Notes: generated by a model not told the origin, from the sequence alone. 7,952 nt of DNA from a bacterium (GCA_025057335.1 JANWXG010000116.1:1-7952), one strand, 5' to 3'; positions 1 through 5,963 are shown, numbered from the stretch's first letter. Translations and numbers: made by a program.

Positions 1-296
1 CAGGATTTCTGGTGCAGTATGAAAACTGGAGGAAGGCATACAGGCAGAAAGGTTGGAACCGCCTGCGTGTGCGCATTGTGGGACAGCCTCCGCGTATCAC
101 GGCGTGGCTGAACGGCGTGAAGACGGTGGACTTTCAGGACAACGAGGAAAGGTATCCGCGAGAGGGATACATCGGTTTGCAGGTGCATGGCGGCGCAGGT
201 GCGTGGGGCAAAGACTGTCGCGTGCGGTTCCGTCAGATTCGGTTGCTCAACCTAGAGCAGCATCTTAGCGAGGTTCATACTCTGCCGCGACCCTGA
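1..296 (+). CDS. DUF1080 / 3-keto-disaccharide hydrolase-like protein, C-terminal end (5' truncated by window)
   Basis: This is the last ~97 codons of a gene entering from the left; the reading frame begins at base 3 and stops with TGA at 294-296. The protein reads through GWNRLRVRIVGQPPRITAWL, a NGVKTVDFQD strand, GYIGLQVHGG and a final VRFRQIRLL strand. These are the hallmarks of the end of the DUF1080 domain, a concanavalin-like beta sandwich found in exported sugar-active proteins and in 3-keto-disaccharide hydrolases. A GTG at 12 lies in frame but falls inside the domain, so it is not a credible start. About 20 residues follow the last strand and are not recognisable. Substrate, signal peptide and catalytic part lie outside the window. 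The family call is firm; the enzymatic role is inferred from the family. Confidence 0.82.
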   Translation, partial: GFLVQYENWRKAYRQKGWNRLRVRIVGQPPRITAWLNGVKTVDFQDNEERYPREGYIGLQVHGGAGAWGKDCRVRFRQIRLLNLEQHLSEVHTLPRP

Positions 297-297
297 T

Positions 298-391
298 GGA
301 CGCGACGAAGCGCGTCCCTCCAATTTTCTGGAGGGTCACGCTCCGTCGTGACCCGAAAGCGGACGCAACGGAGCACGTTCCCCCAAAGGGG
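298..391. repeat. Cluster A of short hairpin repeats downstream of the DUF1080 gene
   Basis: The cluster starts two bases after the DUF1080 stop. Unit 1 (298-317) has arms GGACGCG and CGCGTCC around core ACGAAG. A linker hairpin follows, with arms CCCTCCA (316-322) and TGGAGGG (329-335). Unit 2 (333-354) has perfect 8-base arms GGGTCACG and CGTGACCC around core CTCCGT. Unit 3 (361-381) is degenerate around core ACGGAG. A small TTCCCC/GGGGAA hairpin (378-393) closes the series. The same units recur at 3335-3462 and 5964-6008. The position right after a stop codon suggests a transcription-end or RNA-stability role. That is inference; there is no T-tract. Short open frames here only reflect the repeat. 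Confidence 0.75.
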
Positions 392-477
392 AAAGGCGCC
401 AGGTTCCTGCTGAGCTGGTCAAACTGTCACAGAATAGAGCTGTCCTCTAACACAACAAGAGAAGCGAGGTTGACAAA

Positions 478-1746
478 ATGTATAACCAGTACAGCGCGGG
501 AGCACGCAGTCAGAGCAAGTCGTTCCGCCTGATGATGCGCCAGCCAGGCGCGATGCGCGAAATGGGCGGGCAGGAGCTGTCGCTAGCGGTGCAGGCGGTG
601 GACCTGATGTTCATGCGCGCGCTGGACGCGGGCGCGTCGGATATCCATTTACACCCTGAACGGGATATGCTACGCATCCGCTTCCGCATCGATGGGCTAC
701 TACACGAATTCCAGACCATTACCGACCCTGACCTCATCGCTGCAATCATTACCCGCGTTAAGCTCGCCGCCGATATGCACATCGATGAGAAACGCGAGAC
801 GCAGGACGGGCGCATCGACATGGAGTACAACGACCGCAAGCTAAGCGCGCGCGTCTCGTGTATCCCGTCGCTCAACGGCGAGCGCATCGCCATCCGTTTG
901 CTCGACCCCGCGCAAATGCGCGTAGACCTAGACAAACTGGGCATGCCTAACGATGTACTGGCAGACTGGAAACAGTCACTGCAGACTGCTTACGGGATGA
1001 TGATTGTCACAGGTCCCACCGGCGCAGGGAAGACCTCCACGCTTTACGCTTCCATCAACCTGTTAGACCGGAAGCGCCGCAACATCATTACAGTGGAAGA
1101 TCCGGTGGAGTACGAGTTCCCCGACAACATCATGCAAATCCACGTCACCGAGAAGATTACCTTTCCGAAGGCACTGCGCGCTATCCTGCGCCACGACCCC
1201 GACGTGATTATGATTGGCGAGATTCGCGACCGCGAGTCGTTACAAATCGGCATACAGGCAGCGCTCACGGGGCATCTGGTGTTCACTACGCTGCACACCA
1301 ACAACGCGGTGGAGACCATCAGCCGCATGATCGATATGGGCGCGGAGGATTACCTGATTGCTGCCACGCTGGTGCGTGTGATGGCACAGCGTTTGGTGCC
1401 CATCATCTGTGGCAACTGCCGAGTGCCCTACCAGCCGCCTCCAGAGGACCTCAAAGCACTCGGGCTTCCTCTCGATATCGCGCAGAAGCACCCGTTCTTC
1501 GTGGGCAAGGGCTGTGAGGCATGTCGTGGCACAGGCTTTCGTGGGCGCACAGGCATCTTCGAGCTGCTGAAGGTCACGCCCGAAATCCGCAAAGCTATCC
1601 TACGCCGCGCCTCTGGTGACGAAATCCTGCAGATTGCGCGCCAGGAAGGGATGCGCACGATGCTGGAGGATGGGCGCGACAAAGTGCTACGCGGCGTGAC
1701 TACACCCCATGAGGTAATGAAGGCGGTCTTCGCGGGGATGGCGTAA
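478..1746 (+). CDS. GspE/PilB-family type II secretion / type IV pilus assembly ATPase, short form
   Basis: This is a cytoplasmic hexameric ATPase that powers assembly of pilin-like filaments by type II secretion or type IV pilus machines. In the 422-residue product I see the Walker A motif GPTGAGKTST (179-188), the Asp box ITVEDPVEYEF (204-214), Walker B DPDVIMIGEIRD (240-251) and the His box TGHLVFTTLHTNNA (264-277). Two CxxC pairs (C311/C314 and C346/C349) form the zinc-binding site typical of GspE/PilB. They argue against PilT, which usually lacks it. The conserved N2 part begins near ASDIHLHPERD (53-63). Full GspE/PilB proteins are commonly about 550 residues or more; this one lacks the N-terminal MshEN/N1 domain that couples to the membrane platform. 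The ATG at 478 has GAGG at 466-469, eight bases upstream. No pilC, pilM or prepilin peptidase gene is adjacent, so whether it serves pili, type II secretion or DNA uptake is open. Confidence 0.93.
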   Translation: MYNQYSAGARSQSKSFRLMMRQPGAMREMGGQELSLAVQAVDLMFMRALDAGASDIHLHPERDMLRIRFRIDGLLHEFQTITDPDLIAAIITRVKLAADMHIDEKRETQDGRIDMEYNDRKLSARVSCIPSLNGERIAIRLLDPAQMRVDLDKLGMPNDVLADWKQSLQTAYGMMIVTGPTGAGKTSTLYASINLLDRKRRNIITVEDPVEYEFPDNIMQIHVTEKITFPKALRAILRHDPDVIMIGEIRDRESLQIGIQAALTGHLVFTTLHTNNAVETISRMIDMGAEDYLIAATLVRVMAQRLVPIICGNCRVPYQPPPEDLKALGLPLDIAQKHPFFVGKGCEACRGTGFRGRTGIFELLKVTPEIRKAILRRASGDEILQIARQEGMRTMLEDGRDKVLRGVTTPHEVMKAVFAGMA

Positions 1747-1766
1747 GGCGCTGTTAACGAGAGCGA

Positions 1767-1794
1767 ACGGCACGAGAGGGAACTCTCGTGCCGT
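1767..1794. terminator. Strong hairpin between convergent genes (12-bp stem, GGAA loop, no T-tract)
   Basis: The perfect inverted repeat ACGGCACGAGAG (1767-1778) and CTCTCGTGCCGT (1783-1794) encloses the tetraloop GGAA, a GNRA-type loop. It lies 21 bases after the stop of the secretion ATPase and about 40 bases beyond the end of the oppositely oriented sigma gene. It is therefore placed to end transcription from either side. Neither strand has a run of T after the stem, so it is not a canonical intrinsic terminator. It may be a U-less or factor-assisted terminator or a 3'-end stabiliser. Confidence 0.6.
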
Positions 1795-1810
1795 AGAGTG
1801 AGGGAGACAG

Positions 1811-1833
1811 GCGGTTAATAAAAAATTAACCGC
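1811..1833. terminator. AT-rich hairpin at the 3' end of the sigma-factor gene
   Basis: GCGGTTAAT (1811-1819) and ATTAACCGC (1825-1833) are perfect 9-base arms around five A residues. The right arm ends on the first base of the sigma gene's stop triplet (minus-strand TAG, 1833-1835), so on the minus strand the hairpin forms immediately after translation ends and has a loop of five U. It is the second of two tandem hairpins in this short convergent gap. A 3'-end or terminator role is inferred from position only. Confidence 0.5.
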
Positions 1834-2738
1834 TACTGCAAGAGATACTCGCGTAAACCCCTCCGCTTGGCGGCATCTTTGAGTTTACGCATCGCTTGCG
1901 CTTCGATCTGGCGCACTCGTTCACGCGAGATTTTCAGCGCCTCTCCTATCTCCTGTAAGACTTGCTCCTCTTGGTCGCCGTATCCCAGCCGGCGGATAAT
2001 CACCTGGCGCTCGCGGTCAGTGAGCTCGGTCTGTAGCAGTTCGTCCAGCACCTTTCGGCGCTCCACCTCGAGCATCACTTCCTCCGGGTCGCGCACGTTC
2101 TGGTCATGGATGAGCGACCCGAGCGAGGTGTCTTCTTCCTCACCGATGAGCATGTCGAGCGACAGCGGCTCCTGAGCTGCCTGCTGCAGATGCATCACCT
2201 TCTTCGGCGAGACGCCCATCGCTTTAGCTAGCTGTTCGATACTGGGCTCTTCGCCTGTCTCGCGGCGGAGCCGCTCTCGCTCGCGCTCCATCCGTCGCAA
2301 CTGCTCGGCGACATGGGCGGGGATGCGCACCATCTTCGCCTTGTTGTCTATCGCACGCCCAATTGCCTGACGTATCCAATGCGTCGCGTAGGTGCTGAAG
2401 CGGTAGCCTCTCGACGGGTCATACCGCTCGACAGCGTTCATCAAGCCAATGGCGCCTTCCTGCACTAGGTCCTCAAAGGGCACCAGGGCGTTGCGGTAGT
2501 GCTTGGCGATATTCATCACGAGGCGCATGTTCGCCTCGACGAGCTTCTGCTTGGCTTCCTCATCCCCTTTGCGGGCGCGTTCTGCCAGCTCCAGCTCCTC
2601 CTCCGGAGTGAGCAGTGCCACTCGCGTCAAGCGGTTGAGCAAAGAGGGCACCTCGGACGGTGCCGACTTGCGGCTCGGCGTCAAGGTGGAGTTGCTCACA
2701 GCACTTCCTCTTCGATTGACTGGATTGTTAGTGCTCAT
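1833..2738 (-). CDS. RNA polymerase sigma-70 family factor (RpoD/SigA-like, without region 1.1)
   Basis: This sigma subunit directs RNA polymerase to promoters. The 301-residue product has a Ser/Asn-rich tail of about 30 residues and then region 1.2 (about 33-65). Region 2 (66-136) includes NMRLVMNIAKHYR, the core-binding FEDLVQEGAIGLMNAVERYD (88-107) and FSTYATHWIRQAIGRAI (114-130). RIPAHV (139-144) opens region 3. Region 4 (226-300) has the helix-turn-helix EIGEALKISRERVRQIEAQA (263-282), which binds the -35 element. The usual primary-sigma region 1.1 is absent, so it could be a group 2 factor or a small primary sigma. In region 2.4 a His (H120) replaces the first Trp of the usual WW pair. 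The ATG at 2736-2738 has a minus-strand GAGGAAAAGT just upstream. The gene is monocistronic, convergent with the ATPase gene, and has a likely promoter at 2839-2868. Confidence 0.95.
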   Translation of the reverse strand: MSTNNPVNRRGSAVSNSTLTPSRKSAPSEVPSLLNRLTRVALLTPEEELELAERARKGDEEAKQKLVEANMRLVMNIAKHYRNALVPFEDLVQEGAIGLMNAVERYDPSRGYRFSTYATHWIRQAIGRAIDNKAKMVRIPAHVAEQLRRMERERERLRRETGEEPSIEQLAKAMGVSPKKVMHLQQAAQEPLSLDMLIGEEEDTSLGSLIHDQNVRDPEEVMLEVERRKVLDELLQTELTDRERQVIIRRLGYGDQEEQVLQEIGEALKISRERVRQIEAQAMRKLKDAAKRRGLREYLLQ

Positions 2739-2838
2739 ACTTTTCCTCGAATACTCAATGACACCAGCAGATTCCTGCCCCCCATGGACATCTAATTCGA
2801 CACGCCAAAAGCGGGTAGGGTTTCACGCAGTTCTACCT

Positions 2839-2868
2839 ATTGTACCCGAAGGCGGTACTGCTTCGCAA
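2839..2868 (-). promoter_or_regulatory. Probable sigma-70 promoter for the sigma-factor gene
   Basis: On the minus strand a TTGCGA -35 element (2863-2868) is separated by 18 bases from a TACAAT -10 element (2839-2844). The implied start lies near 2832, giving a 5' leader of roughly 95 bases before the ATG at 2738. Four of six bases match at -35 and five of six at -10. It was found by eye and has no experimental support. Confidence 0.45.
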
Positions 2869-3087
2869 TCGTTGCACTCGGTTGCGGTATAGGATACGCC
2901 AGCAACCTACCACTTTCCTTCCTCTTTTTCACCTGCACGGCGAAAAAAGTTGGGAGCAGGCGACCAGCGCCCGCAGGTATTAGCCTCAATCGCTACGCCC
3001 CTACCGTCAAGTATCGCGAGCAAAGCGCCCCGACACCACGCTCATTCTCCGACAGGATGTGAGCGAACCATCTTACCTATTTGCCAT
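2869..3087. other. Non-coding stretch upstream of the sigma gene; no gene seen
   Basis: Together with the repeats to its right this is part of an 870-base gene-free gap (2739-3610). Open frames here are short, lack credible ribosome sites and show no recognisable protein family. I see no tRNA, riboswitch or clear inverted repeat. It probably holds upstream promoter DNA for the sigma gene and old repeat debris. Confidence 0.4.
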
Positions 3088-3300
3088 GCTGAACTTCACT
3101 GCGCTCAGAATGACACTGGGGCGGAGAGCGAGGCTCTCGCCGAGCCGTTCCCCCTGTCATGCTGAGCATGGGCGAAGCATCCCCAGAAACCAGCAGAACG
3201 AGATTCTTCGCTCCGCTCAGAATGACAATGCGTTGAAGGGCAGGGCTTCTGCTAAGCCACAACTTCTGTAATGCTGAGCGCAGGAGCTTTGCTCAAAGTA
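3088..3300. repeat. Cluster of dispersed GTCATTCTGAGCG-type repeats
   Basis: There are four copies of a dispersed element whose consensus on one strand is close to GTCATTCTGAGCGGAGCG followed by AAGAATCTC. The copy at 3200-3230 is inverted and almost perfect. The copy at 3088-3123 is inverted and altered in the arm. The copy at 3151-3186 is direct, with a variant centre (GAGCATGGGCGAAGCATC). A fourth, decayed copy lies near 3267-3300. In translation these give the familiar spurious peptides HSERSE and ILSGAKNL, which appear in many unrelated bacterial genomes. The direct and inverted copies at 3151 and 3200 face each other. I see no transposase gene. They are probably mobile-repeat remnants or REP-like elements. 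Confidence 0.75.
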
Positions 3301-3334
3301 GTTCTTTGCATCCTCGCAGGCGTTCGTCCTAGAG

Positions 3335-3462
3335 GGACGCGCTCCGTCGCGTCCACCATCAGGGTCACGACGGAGCGTGACCCCCCAGAGTTCATTCGTC
3401 GCCCCTCTGGAGGGATGCGCTTCGTCGCATCCGTCGGCAGAGGGTCACGACGGAGGTGGGGG
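3335..3462. repeat. Cluster B of covarying hairpin repeats
   Basis: There are four units. B1 (3335-3354) has arms GGACGCG/CGCGTCC around CTCCGT. B2 (3362-3383) has arms GGGTCACG/CGTGACCC around ACGGAG. B3 (3413-3432) has arms GGATGCG/CGCATCC around CTTCGT. B4 (3442-3462) keeps GGGTCACG and ACGGAG but has lost its right arm. A CCAGAG/CTCTGG inverted repeat (3385-3390, 3405-3410) links B2 and B3, like the linker hairpin in cluster A. Two stem types alternate, and the core is always CTYCGT or its complement. Open frames across it on both strands are repeat artefacts. Confidence 0.8.
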
Positions 3463-3513
3463 GCGAGGCGCCTGTCTGTTGCCCACAATTTTTCAAACGC
3501 TCTCTCCACTCTC

Positions 3514-3542
3514 TTGACTCCTGTGGCAAAAGCTGCTATGAT
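3514..3542 (+). promoter_or_regulatory. Sigma-70 promoter of the LacI-regulator operon
   Basis: TTGACT (3514-3519), a 17-base spacer and TATGAT (3537-3542) match the consensus at five of six positions each with ideal spacing. Transcription would start near 3549, about 60 bases before the ATG of the regulator. This is the best promoter I can see in the window. It probably drives the regulator and the two genes behind it. Confidence 0.7.
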
Positions 3543-3551
3543 AAGGGTAAG

Positions 3552-3600
3552 GTTGAACGTCAAACTATCCTGAGCCAAAAGGTCGTTGAACGTTAGACTA
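3552..3600 (+). promoter_or_regulatory. Two tandem LacI-type operator candidates at the regulator's transcription start
   Basis: GTTGAACGTCAAACTA (3552-3567) and GTTGAACGTTAGACTA (3585-3600) are direct repeats. Each is an imperfect palindrome (TTGAA, central CG, right half degenerate). A central CG step is typical of LacI-family operators, where the hinge-helix leucine inserts. The CG centres are 33 bases apart, about three helical turns, so bound dimers would lie on one face of the DNA. The first site covers the predicted transcription start and the second is in the leader just before the ribosome site. Negative autoregulation by the adjacent LacI-family protein is the natural reading, but it is inferred. 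Confidence 0.6.
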
Positions 3601-3610
3601 GAGGAGATAA

Positions 3611-4696
3611 ATGCCTGGAGGGACGCCGACTATCAAGGATGTCGCCGAGCGGGCGGGCGTGTCGGTGACCACAGTGACCAACGTGCTGCACGGACGAGGT
3701 GGGCGCTTCTCGGAAGAGACCCGTGAGCGCGTGATGCAAGCGGTGGAGGAGCTGGGTTACCGCCCTAACCAGATTGCGCGTAGCCTCGTGCGTCGGCGCA
3801 GCCACACGCTAGGTGTTGTGGTAGAACACTTTCGCGGCGCGCTGTTGGGCAACCCGTACTACTCCACTTTGCTGGACGGCATCCTCGCCGAGGCAGTGCG
3901 GTCAGGCTACCAACTCAAGATTATCGCGCTGGAACGCCCCGACCCCAGCCACGCGCGGTTGAGCATTGAAGACGGCTCCGTCGACGGGGCGATTCTGGCT
4001 GCGCCGCTGTACGGGAGTCCCTTGTTGCGCTGGTTTGAGGAGTGCCACATCCCGCGTGTGGTGGCAGGGAGCAGCCCGCACGACCTGCGTGCTGCCTGCG
4101 TAGACGTGGACGACGAGGGCTCCGTGTATGCCGCCGTCCAGTGGCTCATCAGGTTGGGACATCGGCGCATCGCCTTCATCGGAGGTCCTACCAACTACTG
4201 GAGCGCACAGCAGCGGGAACGTGGCTACCTACGCGCCCTACACGACGCTGGCATCACGCCGACCTCGCACTGGATACGCCGTGGCAACTACAGTACGCTC
4301 TCAGGAAGGCAAGCGATGGAAAAGCTGCTGCAGGTGCGTCCTGCTTTCTCCGCGGTGGTCTGCTGTAACGACTGGATGGCGCTAGGCGCGCTGGAAGTGC
4401 TGCGACGTCGGGGCGTGCTGGTTCCTGACGACATCTCCGTGTTGGGCTTCGATGACGTGGAGGCGGCGGCGGTTGCTTCGCCTCCGCTAACCACCATCCG
4501 ACAGCCCGTGCGGGAAATCGGCATCGCCTCCGCCCAGTTGCTCATCCGACAAATCGAGAGCGGTCAGCCTGCCACCGAGCGGGTGATATTCCCCGGTGAG
4601 CTGGTGCAACGGGATAGCGTGATGCCGTACTCTGCTGAACCGTCCGACAGAGCCAAGCCGCTGCGGCGTCTCCGCAGCAGGCGCAGGCGCCGGTGA
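3611..4696 (+). CDS. LacI-family transcriptional regulator
   Basis: This cytoplasmic DNA-binding regulator probably senses a sugar. In the 361-residue product the helix-turn-helix TIKDVAERAGVSVTTVTNVL spans residues 7-26. The hinge helix PNQIARSLVRRRS (52-64) includes L59 at the leucine-lever position. A periplasmic-binding-protein-like effector domain runs from about 67 to 336, with SVDGAILAAP, GHRRIAFIGGP and DDISVLGFDDVEAAAVASPP as family landmarks. Most family members end near 330-345 residues; this one adds an Arg-rich tail (350-361, eight Arg in twelve). The ATG at 3611 is preceded by GAGGAG (3601-3606), four bases away, and no other start fits the helix-turn-helix better. It is the first gene of a probable operon with the two genes behind it (28-base gap). 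It is likely autoregulated through the repeats at 3552-3600. The effector cannot be read from the sequence. Confidence 0.95.
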   Translation: MPGGTPTIKDVAERAGVSVTTVTNVLHGRGGRFSEETRERVMQAVEELGYRPNQIARSLVRRRSHTLGVVVEHFRGALLGNPYYSTLLDGILAEAVRSGYQLKIIALERPDPSHARLSIEDGSVDGAILAAPLYGSPLLRWFEECHIPRVVAGSSPHDLRAACVDVDDEGSVYAAVQWLIRLGHRRIAFIGGPTNYWSAQQRERGYLRALHDAGITPTSHWIRRGNYSTLSGRQAMEKLLQVRPAFSAVVCCNDWMALGALEVLRRRGVLVPDDISVLGFDDVEAAAVASPPLTTIRQPVREIGIASAQLLIRQIESGQPATERVIFPGELVQRDSVMPYSAEPSDRAKPLRRLRSRRRRR

Positions 4697-4700
4697 GCTG

Positions 4701-4723
4701 TGATGAGAGGAGGTACGTCATCA
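4701..4723 (+). promoter_or_regulatory. Hairpin holding the ribosome-binding site of the small membrane-protein gene in its loop
   Basis: TGATGA (4701-4706) and TCATCA (4718-4723) form a perfect 6-base stem whose 11-base loop contains GAGGAGGT (4707-4714), the Shine-Dalgarno site for the ATG at 4725. The linear spacing from AGGAGG to the ATG is 11 bases, on the long side. The stem is short and AT-rich, so it may be weak. Any control of translation is speculative. Confidence 0.35.
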
Positions 4724-4724
4724 G

Positions 4725-5012
4725 ATGAACTTACGCAAAGAGGTCTCCCCGTCGGTCGCTATCGCGGTGATTGTGATTGCCGTGCTGATAGCGGGATTCG
4801 TACTGTATCGTGCCTTCGTTGGCAACCGTCCTAGCACTGCGCCATCGCAGATGGGGTTGAAGGTCAACGAACTGGTCAACCGAACAGGGGGTGACGCGCG
4901 ATTGCTCACCCCAGAGGAGCGCCAGCTGGTGATGGAAGCCATCGAGAAGCGCATGATACCCCCTGGCATCTTCCGCAACCTGGAGATGCCTCCTACTCAT
5001 TCCAAAAACTAA
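4725..5012 (+). CDS. Small single-span membrane protein, partner of the DUF1559 gene
   Basis: I do not recognise a named family. The 95-residue product begins MNLRKEVSPS and has one strongly hydrophobic segment (about 9-28, rich in Val, Ile and Ala). A polar linker with NRPSTAPSQ follows, then a probable amphipathic helix TPEERQLVMEAIEKRM (62-77) and a short tail. It lacks the prepilin cleavage motif. The ATG at 4725 follows GAGGAGGT. The stop is 24 bases before the DUF1559 start, so the two are very likely co-transcribed with the LacI gene. The N-terminal pattern E-[VL]-S-P-x-V-x-x-A-V-I-V is shared with the 49-residue product at 6367-6516, which also sits just before a DUF1559 gene. A membrane anchor or helper for the DUF1559 protein is plausible but unproven. 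Confidence 0.8.
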   Translation: MNLRKEVSPSVAIAVIVIAVLIAGFVLYRAFVGNRPSTAPSQMGLKVNELVNRTGGDARLLTPEERQLVMEAIEKRMIPPGIFRNLEMPPTHSKN

Positions 5013-5036
5013 TTCTCACAAGGGAGGTTCACACAC

Positions 5037-5915
5037 ATGCGACACAACAAAGCGTTCACGCTGATTGAGCTGCTCGTCGTCATCGCGATTATCGCGATTC
5101 TGGCGGCGATCCTGTTCCCGGTGTTCGCTCGCGCCCGAGAGATGGCGCGCAAGACTTCGTGCCTGTCCAACATCAAGCAGCTCTCCCTGGCCGTGCTCCA
5201 GTATGCGCAGGACTACGATGAGACCCTGCCTTACCCCGGCTGGTCCCCCGTGCAAATGTCTGGAGGGCTCGCTTGTCACGGTTGGCGCTACGCCGTGTTG
5301 CCTTACATCAAGAATACTGGCATCTACCTGTGCATGAGCTACGAGCAGCCTGGAGAGCCTATCTGGAACTGGTCGTGCTACCACGATACTGAGGGAGTCT
5401 ACCCCGACTCGCTGTGGAGCCGCCTGGGTGAGACGGGCGCCACGGCGGAGCAGCTGGTTGGCATTCGGCGCTCCTACGCAGGCGCTGCCAACTGGGCGCA
5501 AAAGAACGAGGTCGGTCAGAAGTTGGGCTGGATTGTGCCGCCAGCGCAAGGACGCCCTGGCTTGCCCAACCCGGTGCGACTGGCTTCTATCCCGCGCCCC
5601 GCTAGCGTCATCCAGCTGCTGGAATCGCGCGAATACTGGAACGACCACGGTCCATGGGTGCTCAACGGTGACTGGTTCCGCGTCTGGTTCGACCAGAACA
5701 AGGGCGTGGTCACTTCCCACAACGGCGTCAGCAACTGGAGCTTCCACGATGGACACGTGAAAGCCATCAAAATCTGCTCCACCATGGGCGCGCTCAACTG
5801 GACAAACCAGCAGGGTCCCACCGATGATTACCTGTGGGATTGGCAGCCGCCCCAGCGGGTGGAGTGGCTGCGTGACTGGCGCGATCGCTGCCCCACGATT
5901 CCGGAATATCGCTAG
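5037..5915 (+). CDS. DUF1559 protein with prepilin-type N-terminus and H-X9-DG motif (copy 1)
   Basis: This is a secreted or envelope-attached pseudopilin-like protein of unknown function; the family is expanded in Planctomycetes, Verrucomicrobia and Armatimonadota. In the 292-residue product the leader MRHNKA is followed by FTLIELLVVIAIIAILAAIL, a class III prepilin signal and membrane helix. The residue before the Phe is Ala instead of the usual Gly. The family-conserved stretch FPVFARAREMARKTSCLSNIK (27-47) follows. Near the C-terminus H228 and D238-G239 make an exact H-X9-DG motif within SFHDGHVK. There are six Cys (42, 80, 99, 114, 247, 285), which could form disulphides after export. 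AGGGAGG (5021-5027) precedes the ATG. The gene is last in the LacI/small-protein/DUF1559 set, and a 15-base inverted repeat begins 48 bases beyond the stop. The N-terminal region is nearly identical to that of the second copy; the middle differs strongly. Confidence 0.93.
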   Translation: MRHNKAFTLIELLVVIAIIAILAAILFPVFARAREMARKTSCLSNIKQLSLAVLQYAQDYDETLPYPGWSPVQMSGGLACHGWRYAVLPYIKNTGIYLCMSYEQPGEPIWNWSCYHDTEGVYPDSLWSRLGETGATAEQLVGIRRSYAGAANWAQKNEVGQKLGWIVPPAQGRPGLPNPVRLASIPRPASVIQLLESREYWNDHGPWVLNGDWFRVWFDQNKGVVTSHNGVSNWSFHDGHVKAIKICSTMGALNWTNQQGPTDDYLWDWQPPQRVEWLRDWRDRCPTIPEYR

Positions 5916-5963
5916 CGTCGGGGTTCGCCCTGTTCTCTCAGAGAGCTCACGAGGATAGTTGAA

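Noticed and set aside
1867..2175. Ser-rich plus-strand frame within the sigma-factor gene
   Set aside because: It is the antisense shadow of Arg/Glu-rich sigma coding sequence and has no independent support.
3077..3262. Possible small protein containing ILSGAKNL and HSERSE
   Set aside because: These peptides are the known spurious translation of the GTCATTCTGAGCG-type dispersed repeat and not a protein family.
3088..3462. CRISPR array
   Set aside because: The repeats are palindromic, in both orientations, unevenly spaced and variable in stem sequence. There are no uniform spacers and no cas genes.
3252..3578. Open frames on both strands across the hairpin clusters, giving peptides such as DATERVP
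   Set aside because: They are produced by the palindromic repeats themselves. The same peptide appears in unrelated positions at 296-400, and there is no start context or domain.
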